64,000 bases of DNA. Source: Micromussa lordhowensis. Its lineage: Eukaryota; Cnidaria; Anthozoa; Scleractinia; Lobophylliidae. Location: NCBI GenBank assembly GCA_964020085.1, contig OZ026598.1, forward strand, positions 11,739,624-11,803,623, read 5' to 3'. The notes under the pieces are model-generated. The model did not search any database, was not told the origin of the DNA, and saw nothing but the letters and a program-made list of their open reading frames with translations. Position numbers and translations under genes: made by a program. Of this stretch, positions 13,701 to 41,055 are shown one piece after another (the first letter of the stretch is position 1; every line of letters starts with the position of its first letter).

Positions 13701-16700
13701 AAAAGATTGTGACAGAGATCCATAACCACTGTCTTGGGTACTAACAGCTGAATCTTCTGACAGAGGTTTGAGGCTTGTCCTTATAGGAATGGCTTGATTG
13801 TTAGATGCAGCATGGGGCATTGGCAGGGCACCTTGGTTCAACCGGGCCAGGCGGCGACGCCTAACCTAATAAAAATAATTTATACAGTATGTACTGAATA
13901 AATATCATATCTTTGAAAGTTAGAGCTACAATAGTTAGAGTTAGCCAAGCCTAAAAGCTGGGCTCCCATAGAAAAAACTAATCATTTACTCAAAAAATTA
14001 ACCTTTAAAGTGCCACTGAAACTAAATTTTCCAATCCTCTTATAATTCGTCCTACCTATAGTTTCAAACATGCTAATAATCATGGTGAACTTTATTTCTG
14101 TCAAATCTTAATGGAAAGTGCTGTTTTCTGCTACCAAAATAGACTTTATAGAGCAAAACCATGTCCAGGCTCTGGACCCGAGTTTAAGGCCCTTGGGACA
14201 TCACTGGTCGTATTCATGCAGGAAGCACGATAGATTCTCTCTTGTTTTCACTTGATTTATTCAAGTTTATTTTTCGTATTGTCGTTACCTACTAGCTTTC
14301 TACCTCATACTTTCTGACCAGCCTTGACAGAAAATACATATTATAGATGTTGGAGGGAGCCAAAGAGTTAAGATTCACCAAGGCACACCTTTCGAACATC
14401 TTGAGTACACGATTAGACTAGAGACATCAAATACCAGAGTGGCATCTTTCAAATCAAGACCTGAAGCTGAAACACAATATACTGTTGCTTATTTTCAGCC
14501 TGGATCTGAAATTTGGATTCTAAGATTTATCGTAAGCACCATTTTACAACAAGGATTGAATTTATGCTTGGAAACTTTACTGGAGGGAGCCAAAGAGTTA
14601 AGATTCACCAAGGCACACCTTTCGAACATCTTGAGTACACGATTAGACTAGAGACATCAAATACCAGAGTGGCATCTTTCAAATCAAGACCTGAAGCTGA
14701 AACACAATATACTGTTGCTTATTTTCAGCCTGGATCTGAAATTTGGATTCTAAGATTTATCGTAAGCACCATTTTACAACAAGGATTGAATTTATGCTTG
14801 GAAACTTTACTACATTAAAAGGGGTAACCGAAGTGCATCAGCCATCCACATAATCACAAAGCTATTTATGGTCCACAAGCTTCGAGTCGTGTCCTTGCTT
14901 GCATACAGAAGGCATCATTTTATGATACTAGTCAGTGAGAGTTGTTGTGGTAGACAAATTGTCATTTCCAGCAGGGTTTGCTTTACCGCCGCCCGCGTAC
15001 ATATATGTCCACGTATCAGTGTAACAAGAGAGAATTTCGCGTCTTTTATACGTTATACATGTATCTACCCATATTTCACGGCTGATGGATTGCTTTGAGT
15101 TCTTTTAACACATACTGATGTCTATAATCTATGATTTAATAGTATCTACAAAAAAATGATGCCTAAAAATGATGGAGAAGTCATTAAACTGATTACTGTC
15201 AATATCATTATTTCAATTAAAACTTCGAACATTGAACGAGCAATTCACTGACGGCTTCACAATTCAATTGCCTCAGGAATTTGAACTTTCGGAAAATCTT
15301 TCCCTGAAACTGTTGAAAAGGAAATTCATGCCTTATAGTAGTGATCGCTTAGCATATACTGTAGGAACTGTACAGATAAAGATTATTTTAGTCTCAGCAT
15401 TACTACTTCCTTTGTTCTGAAAATTGTTTCATAATACATGTATGTAGTAGCTATTGAACACTTTGATTAACACCTAATTTTCTGTGTGACAATTCTGATT
15501 AATAAACAAGAATAACTACCTTTTTTGTTAAATAAGCAAAAAAAGTCACCTTTTTTGCTTAATAACCAAAAAATGGCAGATCAAGTTCATGGAGCCGGCT
15601 TTACTCTAGCTCTAGTGTCGACCAGTTTTGTAATCGTTTTTATGTAGGTCCTCGGAGAAAACCCTGTTTCTCACTGTTTTATGTCCATCCGAGTTTTGTC
15701 ACAGAATTCAACCCAAACTTTCAAAAATAACATGGGAAGTGCAAACTTCTGACCACGGTAATCTTATTGACAACACTGATCATGACTGTAAGCTTAATTT
15801 GACATGTCTAAAATAGATTCAGTCTGTAGAAACCTTCAGATAGTCTGTGTTCAATGAAATCTCCTGTCCTTTCTGTATTGAAAAACCTAAAGTATTTATT
15901 TGCTCTACTGATGTTGTAATTCGACTGAACAGAGTTCACTTTCATTTCAAAACTTGAACATCGAAAAAGTAGTTTGCTCACGAAAACAAACTTACACAAA
16001 AAAATCTGCCCATAAAAGAAAATTTGTCTAGAATAAATACCATTCTTACTTATTAAGCAAAAGTCACATGTTTAATAAGCAATAACTGGGCTATCAAGCC
16101 ATCTGGGAGCTGGCCACATTGTGAGTTTGTAATATACAACAACTGTGCATGGATAATATTCCAATGGGTCTCAATGACTCCGATCATTAGAAGAGTCTCT
16201 TTCAACATCGCTGTTGTCGCTGTCAAGTTCCCAATATTTTACAGAGCCTTTCTCTTCTCTTGACTCAATTTTTTCCCACTCGATACGATAGCCATAGCTT
16301 CCTTTCGCTTCTTCACTCATTGATGTATTTTCATTCGTTCTTCGCTGTTTTCACTTTTTCAAACTGGTCCGCAGATTTTCCATGGTCTATGTTTACTTAT
16401 ACAAAAAATGCTTGGCAGTCATGAAACAACCACCAGTTAACAATGCTGATCAACTGAGTAGCCAATTTGTGCCATCCACATAGGGCTCTCAATCAAGAGG
16501 GAAACTGTTACTTCCGGCGATAACATAAAACTTCCATTTCCCCGCCAATATTTAGTCTTTTCAATTTTTTTTTTCAGAAATTAGAGATTAGTCTTTGACC
16601 ATTACTTTGACCCAAAAATCCAAATTTTAAAGAAAACTGTCGATCTGAAGGTATACAGTATTAAACCTTGCTATCGTGTTGCTATCGGGAGAGCCACTAT

Positions 16701-17126
16701 GAGTAACTCTAAGGCATTGTTTTTCTAAAAACAAAGTTTTGTCGATCTCCCATTAATTTAGGAAAAGAACAGGTCGAAACAACATCACTGTCAAAAAAAT
16801 TAACATGCTAGCCGAGTCACACGCCTAAAAACGTATTTTGCTATAATATAAAACAACGTAAATTAGAGACTTTAGTTGTTATAAATTAGAACCACGTTTG
16901 CACCATTTATCATTGTGAAAAACGAGACTAAAGTAAATTTAGCTTAAGAAATGTCAGCTTATGATATGAACATACATGTAGGCCTTAAGCTTTAAGAGGT
17001 ACACAAACGAGTGTAGAGCTACATTTTAGTGAGAATCTACAAGACTCTTCAACTGAGAATATAAAATGTTACCATCAACAATGAAAAACCAACTAGGCAT
17101 ACCTCGTCAGCTGTTAATTCGCTCAT
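1780..17126 (-). CDS. UBE4B: UBE4B-like ubiquitin conjugation factor E4, N-terminal part (three exons seen; partial)
   Basis: E4 factors extend ubiquitin chains on substrates, using a C-terminal U-box; only the regulatory N-terminus is in this window. Exon 1 (17126-17103) encodes MSELTADE and ends at donor gtatgc. Exon 2 (13865-13560, phase 0, 102 codons) begins VRRRRLARLNQ, matching the conserved E4B start ...ADEIRRRRLARL, and continues as a Ser-rich low-complexity region. It ends AAG|gttggg. A later exon (2102-1780) begins after acceptor tttctttag with two bases of a split codon. It ends with LKYLVLSYSRSLNEEKNHPK, which resembles the family's NYLIECFDRVGIEEKKAPK just before a phase-0 junction. 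Exon(s) between 13560 and 2102, expected to hold the conserved VSEEQAL...KIF region, were not located, and the U-box end is outside the window. The symbol is by family resemblance recalled from memory; no alignment was run. Confidence 0.72.
2160..3760. other. UBE4B-like intron, no recognised feature
   Basis: AT-rich sequence with many stops in all frames. No terminal inverted repeat, coding exon or known repeat was recognised by eye. Confidence 0.45.
3766..5310. repeat. Diverged tandem duplication, ~1.2 kb period (arms 3766-4080 and 4981-5310)
   Basis: The stretch starting AGTGCT..GAGCAAAC at 3766 recurs at 4981. The similarity runs on through ACACTAATGTTTTA, TGATTCTGACAGTAA, AGAAAGGTTATT and CCTAGTCTCCT..CACAGCATCT to about 4080 and 5310. 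The offset drifts from about 1215 to 1238 bp, so it is an old duplication with indels. It lies in an intron of the UBE4B-like gene and no coding function is evident. Confidence 0.65.
4367..4500 (+). repeat. Dispersed repeat copy 1, begins after TTAA
   Basis: Starts immediately after TTAA (4363-4366) with GGTGATTCCTCAGT and is shared, in opposite orientation, with 24480-24615, which ends at another TTAA. This suggests a TTAA-inserting miniature element, but the second terminus was not identified. Confidence 0.45.
5311..8360. other. UBE4B-like intron, no gene recognised
   Basis: Contains a run of 12 C at 6886-6897. A plus-strand ORF at 6826-7056 has Ser/Pro/Gln-rich, protein-like composition in two overlapping frames, but no homology or splice context that I can name. 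The rest is AT-rich intronic sequence without recognised repeats. Confidence 0.4.
8365..9195 (+). pseudogene. Decayed DIRS-like retrotransposon fragment (RNase H end to tyrosine recombinase)
   Basis: Read across stops and frame changes on the plus strand. It yields HVKFLCDNEAVLKLG, then GKANTVADALPRFQFQRFRQL near 8550-8610; the latter matches the 'vaDALSR' end of the RNase H domain in DIRS-type elements. Downstream come SSIKVNVSAVRSLHIDN and NCLQLQCLLQGIK (about 8835-8950), typical of the N-terminal part of the DIRS tyrosine recombinase. LLWAVCCLGL follows near 9050. DIRS elements integrate with a tyrosine recombinase instead of an integrase. Several in-frame stops and at least two frame changes make it dead. 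No terminal repeats were seen. Family assignment rests on remembered motifs. Confidence 0.6.
9196..10540. other. Intronic stretch with possible fossil element 5' region
   Basis: Near 9560-9710 the plus strand reads MAESFENLDNILHD, a stop, then further residues with basic composition. It looks like the start of a decayed repeat-encoded protein, but I do not recognise the family. The words GATCTATTA and CAGATGCAC near 9500 resemble words in the hairpin at 10543-10727, so both may mark ends of one element. Confidence 0.3.
10543..10780. repeat. Hairpin (inverted repeat) with an extra half-copy, possible foldback element
   Basis: The left arm (TAGATTCCATGTTGCTGTG near 10543, followed by TAATAGATCACAG and AAATGTGGTAAGAAC) is repeated in reverse at about 10650-10727. 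A third, direct copy of TAGATCACAGATGACGT..GTGGTAAGAAC begins at 10731. This looks like a long-armed miniature element. Confidence 0.6.
10781..11523. other. Intronic stretch, nothing recognised
   Basis: AT-rich sequence of the UBE4B-like intron. No exon, inverted repeat or known element was identified. Confidence 0.4.
11524..13212 (+). mobile_element. Tc1/mariner-type non-autonomous element with internal tandem arrays, copy 1 (1689 bp)
   Basis: Ends are CAGTACCGCTCAAA..GTAAGTTACCACC at the left and its inverse ending GAGCGGTACTG at the right. TA flanks both sides (11522-11523 and 13213-13214), as expected for Tc1/mariner insertion. Just inside the ends are palindromic GTCTCGTTTCTCGCGAGAC-like stretches. 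The interior holds about five ~75-bp units (11640-11990; word CCTCGACTAACATTTTATT), then about three ~210-bp units (11990-12720; word TTATGCCAAATAGAAC), then unique sequence. No transposase is present. It sits in an intron of the UBE4B-like gene. Copy 2 is at 21108-23262, reversed. Confidence 0.75.
14351..14810. repeat. Exact tandem duplication, 2 x 230 bp
   Basis: 14351-14580 and 14581-14810 read identical base for base; each begins TGGAGGGAGCCAAAGAG and ends GGAAACTTTAC. It lies in the first intron of the UBE4B-like gene. Each copy carries an open plus-strand frame of protein-like composition, but 230 is not a multiple of three, so the duplication shifts the frame. Identity implies a very recent event or an assembly artefact. 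Confidence 0.9.
14811..17100. other. First intron of UBE4B-like gene, remainder
   Basis: AT-rich intronic sequence. ORFs here have no recognisable similarity and no convincing splice context. No terminal inverted repeats were noticed. Confidence 0.4.
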
Positions 17127-17392
17127 TTACACAGATCTCCTTATCTTGAATGGAACATAGCACTGTAATGTACTTTCTTCTGTGTTGCACCAGTGCAGTG
17201 TCGTGTTCGAGTGACGGTGACGGTGTTGATGAAAAAAGATTTTTTTGCGCCCGCGGTCAATCTAACGTTTATCATTAGGTCACGCGCTTCCACGCGCTTA
17301 GCCTGTCGGGATAGCATTTCCTTCGCACTTGCCATCCATTTTGCGTTAAAGTTGGCGTTGGCTCCCGTTTTTAAACATTACTGCAAGCAAAC
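17127..17392. promoter_or_regulatory. Putative bidirectional promoter between UBE4B-like and SRSF genes
   Basis: The 266 bp between the two divergent start codons must hold both 5' untranslated regions if both start codons are right. It is richer in CpG than the surrounding introns (GTGACGGTGACGG near 17211, CGCCCGCGG near 17247, several CACGCG words). No TATA box is obvious. The promoter role is inferred from layout only. Confidence 0.5.
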
Positions 17393-34813
<17,421 letters not shown>

Positions 34814-35015
34814 TTACTGTATTATGAATTGTTGTAGGAAACATAGGCAGACGTATAAGGCAGTTTTGTTATTTGTCGAGTTTTCGCTACAGCGTGTAAG
34901 GTAACCCCAGTTGAGTTTGCCATTAACTTACACGTAGGAATGTTTTGTTTGCATTTAATTTTATTCACCCTTGTGGAGTCCTTTTAGCATTTTAGAGATA
35001 ATGTTTGTCTGCTCT

Positions 35016-35021
35016 ATTAAA
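35016..35021 (+). terminator. Possible polyadenylation signal ATTAAA for the SRSF gene
   Basis: ATTAAA about 200 bp after the stop codon, followed within 50 bp by a GT-rich stretch (GTTTTTGCTAGTTTGTGTTTT). The next AATAAA (35223) lies inside an inserted palindrome. Assigned by position only. Confidence 0.35.
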
Positions 35022-35167
35022 CATGACACTTGGCAGTTGTTTTTGCTAGTTTGTGTTTTGACCCATTCTATCGTTGACGAGCTCGTTGTTTACCGCTTTA
35101 GCTACTTGAAATTCAAGAACTCAGGGCAAACATTTGCTAGCCGGTCGTATAAACCAGTTCGCCCGAT

Positions 35168-35309
35168 GTCAATAGGCCAATTTCGATATATTAATTCAAT
35201 AGACCTCAGCACGAGGCTCGGGGAATAAACCCCACAAACTCTGTATTTATTCCTCAGAGCCTCGTGCTGAGGTGTATTGTCTTTTGGCTGAAATTGGTAT
35301 AATCGCCTA
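35168..35309. mobile_element. Palindromic miniature element, copy A
   Basis: Near-perfect arms CCTCAGCACGAGGCTC and GAGCCTCGTGCTGAGG around a short A/T loop, with outer arms AATAGGCCAATTTCGATAT and an inverse near 35290. Related to 56335-56503. Confidence 0.65.
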
Positions 35310-35977
35310 GACTAAAAGTCCCTTCACCCAAAAATGTTCAAAGAACGATGTGTTAATATTTCTTTCCTTTACCTGAACGAGCGCAAAAGATGCACAAAAC
35401 ATGCGTTCTTCTCGTTCTTTAATCTATTGTCCAGGGAGCTAACAGTTCCGACAGACCGAGCGCGTTTCACCAGACATGAAAACGAGATTGCACGAGGTTC
35501 CGGATAGGCTTTTGTCGATTGTGCTGCATAATTCTTAGCATAATTTAGCAAACCGAGCATAATTTTTAGCTATTATCTAAATTTAGCACTGCTAGCATAA
35601 TCTGGCTTTTGTGACCTTCGCGAAATGACGCAGTTCGCAAACCGGAGAGCAACCACTGTTTTGAAATTTGCCATCGAACATTCATGATGAATGTGAAACT
35701 AAAAGTATACTAAGCGATCAATTTGCGACAGAAATCTTGTAAGGTAAATGCAATTCGTGCAAAAAGCTGCTGTTTATTTCCGTTGAGAGTCAAAACATAA
35801 ATACAAAGTCAAATATTGCTCCTGTGCGCTACCCCTCGAAAACTCAGTTTTACTCGAAGAGCGAACTGCAAAGGAGATTAGTTACCAGTCTTGTGCTGCG
35901 TGTTATCAGGTAGAACACATGATATGATTGGCTCAGTATATCCTAGATAATTTGGTTTTATCAACTGGTTTAATAAT
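35310..35977. other. Downstream of SRSF, nothing recognised
   Basis: No exon, hairpin or known repeat was identified. The small ORFs look random. Confidence 0.4.
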
Positions 35978-35979
35978 GT

Positions 35980-37991
35980 GAATTGGCCACCGTAAGGAGA
36001 TTCGGAAGCTGACGTTTCGAGCGTTAGCCCTTCGTCGGAGCGAATCAAGGAATTATGGGTTGTGTGGTTTATGTACAGAAATATGGAGCTTCGCTATTGG
36101 TTGGTGCCTGGCAATGTGAAAAACAACAGAATGAATTAGTTGAATGAAAAGCGTTCGTTGATACCGTGAGGATTAAGAGTGCCGATTTGAAAAATAAATT
36201 TTTGTTCAAGGGTTTTGCGGCTTTCTGTGCTTCCTTGATGTAGGGAGAGGCCGCAGACTGCCATATTTTGCTTACAATGATTCGGTAGATTAAAGTGTCT
36301 AGCGACCGGTTTAGAAGCGTCTTTATCGTCTCTCTCTACGTCGCGAAGGTGTTCTCGGAATCGGTTGCCTAGTCGTCTACCTGTTTCGCCGATATATAAC
36401 TTTTTGCAAAGAGTGCAAGTTATACAGTAGATTACATTGGCTGAGGTACAGGTAAAATGATCTGTGATCTTAATGGATCGCTTGGGTCCCGACAATTTCT
36501 CAACGTTGTAAATGAAAGAACATGTTTTACATCGTGCGCGTGCGCATTTAAAAGTTCCAGGTTGTTCACTCGTTTTGAATGCACTGCTAACTAAAAAGTT
36601 GCCTATGTTTTTGTCGCGTTTGAATGAAATTAATGGCGGTTTGCGAAAAGATTCCACCAGTATCGGGATCATTTTGAAGTGATTTAAGTTTTTGAGAATG
36701 ATGGATTTTACTGCGTGATTGTGAGGGTGAATGGAATTCTATTATTATACTGATTTAGCAAGAGAACGGGAACGTCACTTGACGACGGCGCGCGCGGAAC
36801 AAATACCCAAATTTGGTCAAATTAGAACAGAATCCAGGCTGTTCCGCGTGCCCGCTCCAGTCGTCATCTGACGTTCCCGTCCTGTTGCTAAATCAGCCTA
36901 ATTCTCCTTCTGAGACGTTTGTAGTGCTGACTGCCGATCAATTTGTTGGCGCGATGATGGCCTTCTTGAACAACAGAGGCAGGATATCCACGTTTGTCGA
37001 AAAAATTGCACATTTTCTCTGATTTAAAGGAAAAATCAGAGTCCTCACTACAAAGGCTGACGAAGTCTAAGAAACTGAGAATAAGGAATGGAATTCTTGA
37101 CGTGTGATGGATGTGAAGATGAATACAACAAATAACTATGAGAATCTGTGGGTTTTTAGTGCACACTGGTGCATAAACCGTTGCCCTCGACAGAAACTTT
37201 GATATCTAGAAATGCTAAAGAAGTATTGGAAATTTCCCAGGTATACTTAAGAGCCGGATGAAACGAATTAACAGCAGTTATAAATTGATTGAGTTCCTCT
37301 CTGGTAGAGGAAGTGGCGCCGACACAATCGTCAATGTAGGTTTAGGGCCGTTGTATTGATTAAAAAATTTGTGTTCAATGTAGCTTACGAAAAGATTGGC
37401 GTAGCTGGGTCCCATTTTGGTACCCATGGCCACACCATTGATTTGTTTATAATAACTGGTAGCGAATGAAAAACAATTTAGTGTTAAAACTAGTTCAGCC
37501 AGGCGGAGCAGTGTTTCCGAGCTTGGTTCCTTAACAGTGTTAAACATGTTTGAGGCTAGAAGACCTTCGCCATTAGGGATGACGGTGTACAGGGATGTAA
37601 TGTGCTTAGTAAAAATAAGTTTGTCTTCACCCAGGAAATTGAAACCGCGAAAAATTTGAAGTGCGTGTTGACTGTCTTTAACGTATGACGGTAAAGATCT
37701 GACGATAGGTGCCATAATTTTGTCTAAATAGCTAGAAATGAGTTCGGTAGGGCAGCTACACGCAGAGACGATAGGTCGGCCTGGGTTGTTAGGTTTGTGA
37801 ATTTTAGGTAAAAAGTAAATACATGAAGTTCTAGGAGTGGTGATGATGAGATTAGTACCAGTAGCCGGCAATTCTTGGTTTACTATAAGTTCGTTAATAG
37901 TGCTCTTGACAATTTGTTGGTTAGTGCAGGTGAGATCTTTATCAACTTTAGCATAAAAAGAGGTGTCGGAAAGTTGCCGCAAAGTGAACAC
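35980..37991 (-). pseudogene. Penelope-like element: reverse transcriptase plus GIY-YIG endonuclease, decayed
   Basis: Minus strand. The RT part (37991-36900) starts mid-domain and shows IYFLPKIHKPNNPGRPIVS, GVAMGTKMGPSYANLFVS (motif B) and, after a +1 shift, the catalytic YIDD at 37338-37327. A premature stop and a frameshift follow. The linker is interrupted by a palindrome at 36750-36896. The nuclease part (36672-36136) has a Cys cluster CARARCKTC and the GIY-YIG core VIYCITC...LYIGETGRRLGNRFREHL, ending with stop at 36136. Penelope-like elements prime reverse transcription at nicks made by this nuclease. The 5' end of the RT is missing. The downstream end reads GACGAAGGGCTAACG, a typical element terminus. 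Confidence 0.85.
36750..36896. mobile_element. Palindromic miniature element inside the Penelope-like element
   Basis: Arms CTGATTTAGCAA..AACGGGAACGTCA and TGACGTTCCCGTC..TTGCTAAATCAG, GC-rich inner arms (GTTCCGCG), 147 bp. It separates the RT from the GIY-YIG frame, so it arrived after the host element. Confidence 0.7.
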
Positions 37992-38321
37992 CTTCGCGAC
38001 GTAGAGAAAGACGATAAAGACGCTTCTAAACCGGTCGCTAGACACTTTAATCTGCCGAATCATTCTAAGCAACATATGGCAGTCTGCGGCCTCTCCCTAC
38101 ATCAAGGAAGCACAGAAAGCCGCAAAACTCTTGAACAAAAATTTATTTTTCAAATCGGCACTCTTAATCTTCACGGTATCAACGAACGCTTTTCATTCAA
38201 CTAATTCATTCTGTTGTTTTTCACGTTGCCAGGCACCAACCAATAGCGTAACTCCATATTTCTGTATATAAACCACACACAACCCACAGTTCCTTGATTC
38301 GCTCCGACGAAGGGCTAACGA
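37991..38321 (+). pseudogene. Inverted partial copy of the Penelope-like 3' end (GIY-YIG C-terminus)
   Basis: Plus strand from LRDVEKDDKDASKPVARHF to NERFSFN and stop at about 38204, then the same 3' tail to GACGAAGGGCTAACG. It mirrors 36020-36350 with few differences and joins the truncated RT at 37991. The pair forms ~330-bp terminal inverted repeats, the usual Penelope-like arrangement with an inverted truncated copy upstream. Confidence 0.85.
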
Positions 38322-38589
38322 GTAAACACGAGTGAAGCAACAAAAAGGTCGAGAGACCGAACAGAGAACAGCAAATGTGCATACGTCACGAACCGTAGGA
38401 GTCGTGTAGGCTAGTCAACATCATTTTTTATTTTACACTCTTCACAGGACAAAATTTACGAACGTATACAGAATATGTACAAAATACTTGCAGAAACATA
38501 AACAATGAAAACAAGCGTTTACAGCAGGAGGATGAAAAATATTCCAAGGATTGCTTTTGGAACAAGCGATGCAAGTTAGCTTCGCGGCG

Positions 38590-39350
38590 CGCAGTGCATC
38601 AAGGGTGAAAATGGCCTGTATTGACTAGGGATAGTAATGCTGCGGCACATTCTGTTGATAGTGACATATTTTACGCAGTGATTTTATCTATCTGCGCGTT
38701 CCAAGACTTGCAGTAACATTTATTTCTCAAAGTAGTGTCAAATTGTGCTGTGTAACTTAAAATCTGTCCTTGAATGCATCCACTTCATGCATGATGACGC
38801 ATCGATGGCGAGGTGTGACAAAAAAGCACATAGTGATCTGAACTATGTTTGGACATAAAACGATCGGTGTGCGACACTTGCAGACTGCAGACTACAGACT
38901 ACATTTAGGTCTAAATAGCACTCTGGTTAGCCTGAATAGCACTCAGGTTAGCCTGAATAGCACTCAGGTTAGCCTGTTTACGGTTAGCTATTGGTATGGA
39001 AATGGAATACAACATTTGAGTGAAAAAGTCTACAGTCTGCAGTCTGCAAGTGTCGCACACCGTAAAACGATACACATCAACCTCCCCTTTACCAGATCGC
39101 GAAAATCGAAACTTGTGGAAATTGTAGGAGCAGAAATCTAACTTATAAATTCTGTACTAGTACGCATTAAATGTCTCTAGAATGTTGACAGACTGTGCCG
39201 AGGACGCGTCCATCGCGATGTGTGAAAATGCTAATAACGCTTCAGCTTTAATTCATGTTTGGATGAATAGATCGCAGCATGGGTTCATTGTCTCTTCTTT
39301 CAGGAATTGCTTCGTCCAAAATATTCTGGACCACTTCGCGAAGCCGTTGC
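38590..39350. repeat. Dispersed ~1-kb repeat family, copy 1
   Basis: Shares GATAGTAATGCTGCG, ATCTATCTGCGCGTTC and AGTAGTGTCAAATTGTG with 42455-42960. It shares GATACACATCAACCTCC and GACGCGTCC..CGATGTGTGAAAA with 43590-43930. Interrupted by the Mutator-like element at 38865-39062. Confidence 0.7.
38865..39062. mobile_element. Mutator-like miniature element, 198 bp, 9-bp target duplication
   Basis: Terminal inverted repeats CGGTGTGCGACACTTGCAG and inverse, flanked by exact TAAAACGAT at 38856-38864 and 39063-39071. The interior repeats TAGCCTGAATAGCACTC two to three times. The paralogous repeat at 43680-43710 lacks the insertion, giving an empty site. A 9-bp duplication fits Mutator-type elements. 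Confidence 0.8.
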
Positions 39351-39499
39351 TGTTCCATTGTATATAAGTACCCGCAAACATTCAAATAGAAAATTAATGT
39401 GGGGGCGTTCATCGGAACTTCGGGTAAGACGCGTCAGGCGAGGCTTCCGGCCCCGGTGCGGCTACTAGCACTTGCCGTTATTCGTACTACTCAATCAGT

Positions 39500-39840
39500 T
39501 GATCAAAGAATCAGTCAGTCAGTCCGCTAGTCAGTCAGTCAGTCAGAAAACGAAAAAGATATAAAAAATAACTGATAGCACGTTGAAGTGTCATATTGTG
39601 AAACACTTCAACGAAACAGTTGTGAAACACTTGTGATGATACTTTAACGTGCTATCAGTTATTTTTTATATTTTTTTTGTTCATATAAGTGTCACGCATC
39701 AACCAGGATAACAATTTCTCTCGTTTTTGTTCATCCTTTACATTGTAGTCAGTCAGTCAGTCAGTCAGTCAGACAGACAGTCAGTCAGTCAGACAGTCAG
39801 TCAGACAGTCAGACAGTCAGTAAGTCAGTCAGTCGATCAA
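39500..39840. repeat. (CAGT)n/(AGAC)n microsatellites flanking a hairpin element
   Basis: Two arrays of CAGT-type repeats (about 39500-39545 and 39748-39840) flank a palindrome at 39556-39680, whose arms are AAAAAATAACTGATAGCACGT and its inverse. Either the element inserted into an older microsatellite or its ends seeded it. The Ser/Val/Gln-repeat ORF is spurious. Confidence 0.75.
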
Positions 39841-40021
39841 TCAATCTTAAATGGTATGGCTTATATCCCTGAACTTGCTTTAAACATAAAAGATTCCTTT
39901 TCCTTTTCTACGAACTCTCTTTCCCTTTTGGTTTTACATCAGACTTGAGTATACGCCTAGTCAACTGCCAATCAGAATTGCGCGCCTTGTCCACCCCGTG
40001 ATCGTGGGAGTTTTTTCTAAA

Positions 40022-40512
40022 CAGTATTAGTAGAATTCTACTAGTATACTAATGCAAATGCTGCAATCTGATTGGCTGAGCTACTCGTATTCTATCAGCC
40101 ATTAGAGTACAGTTGGCCGCCGGTCGTCCAAGAAATGCGATGTTTTTATAGTTCTTCCGAAGTTTTGGAAGGAATTTTAGATGTAAACGGGTAATTAAAT
40201 TCCTGAGAAGACTAAAAGAAGCACTTTTAAGGTTTCTTGACTTTGAAAACTTGAAAATATTGAAAAAGCGGGTCGCGCGTAAACAACTGCAAATTTGCCA
40301 AGGACAGTTCGATACGTTCAACTTTGTTTATGGATAAAGTTCAATAATGCGTGGGAAAATCATTGGAAACCGTTATTTGCGTTAATTTCAGTTAGAATTC
40401 TACTAAAACAATTAGATTATGAGCTCGAGATTTCTATGAGGCGATAGTTGATTCGACCTTCGGCCTCATCAACTATCACCTCATAGAAATCTCGAGCTCA
40501 TAATCTAATTGT
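40022..40512. repeat. Inverted-repeat cluster
   Basis: TTAGTAGAATTCTACTAG near 40027 and TTAGAATTCTACTAA near 40392 form one inverted pair about 380 bp apart. It is followed by a tight hairpin (40408-40512) with arms CAATTAGATTATGAGCTCG and inverse, loop near TTCGGCC. Likely one or two non-autonomous elements. Confidence 0.55.
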
Positions 40513-40602
40513 TAATTAGTTGTGTCATAAATCTCTTATTTACCAAGCTTGCTCGGGACCGTATTGGGAGAATATCGGCCCTTGTGCTTGCTAACCAAGA
40601 TA

Positions 40603-41055
40603 CAGTGAAACATGTATTAAGTGGACTCCATATTAGGCGGACACCCTCTATAAGTGGACACCAGCTCGAGTCCCTAAATTTTCTTCCCACATTTACTGTA
40701 AAATAAACCTGCATTCAGCGGACATTTCTGTTAAGCGGACACGGATACCAATAATAAGCCATTTTGTTGCATAAAACCTGCAATAAGCGGAATTCAAGGG
40801 CTTTTCACTTCTAAAAGCTCAGCTCAGACACCGTTAACATTGTTCAGCGATGTCGTTTTAAAGCTACGTACATTATTCCAGATTGATGCATTGACTGTCT
40901 GTACATTATGCTATGAGCAGTCTTTGATCTTACACTGTGTTACAAAAGGGTTAATAATTAACCATTATTGCTGAACCTGTTTAGAGCGGACACCCTTTAT
41001 TAAAACGGACACTAGTAAGGGTCCCAACGGTGCCCGCTTAATAAAGGTTTCACTG
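40603..41055. mobile_element. Tc1/mariner or pogo-type miniature element, 453 bp
   Basis: CAGTGAAACATGTATTAAG at the left and CTTAATAAAGGTTTCACTG at the right, TA on both sides (40601-40602, 41056-41057). The interior repeats GCGGACAC words in both orientations. No transposase. Confidence 0.75.

Noticed and set aside
15232..15420. 62-codon plus-strand ORF ending in a hydrophobic stretch
   Set aside because: Isolated in an intron on the opposite strand, short, no homology recognised.
39727..39948. SVSQSDRQSVSQ-type ORF
   Set aside because: Reading of the CAGT/AGAC microsatellite.
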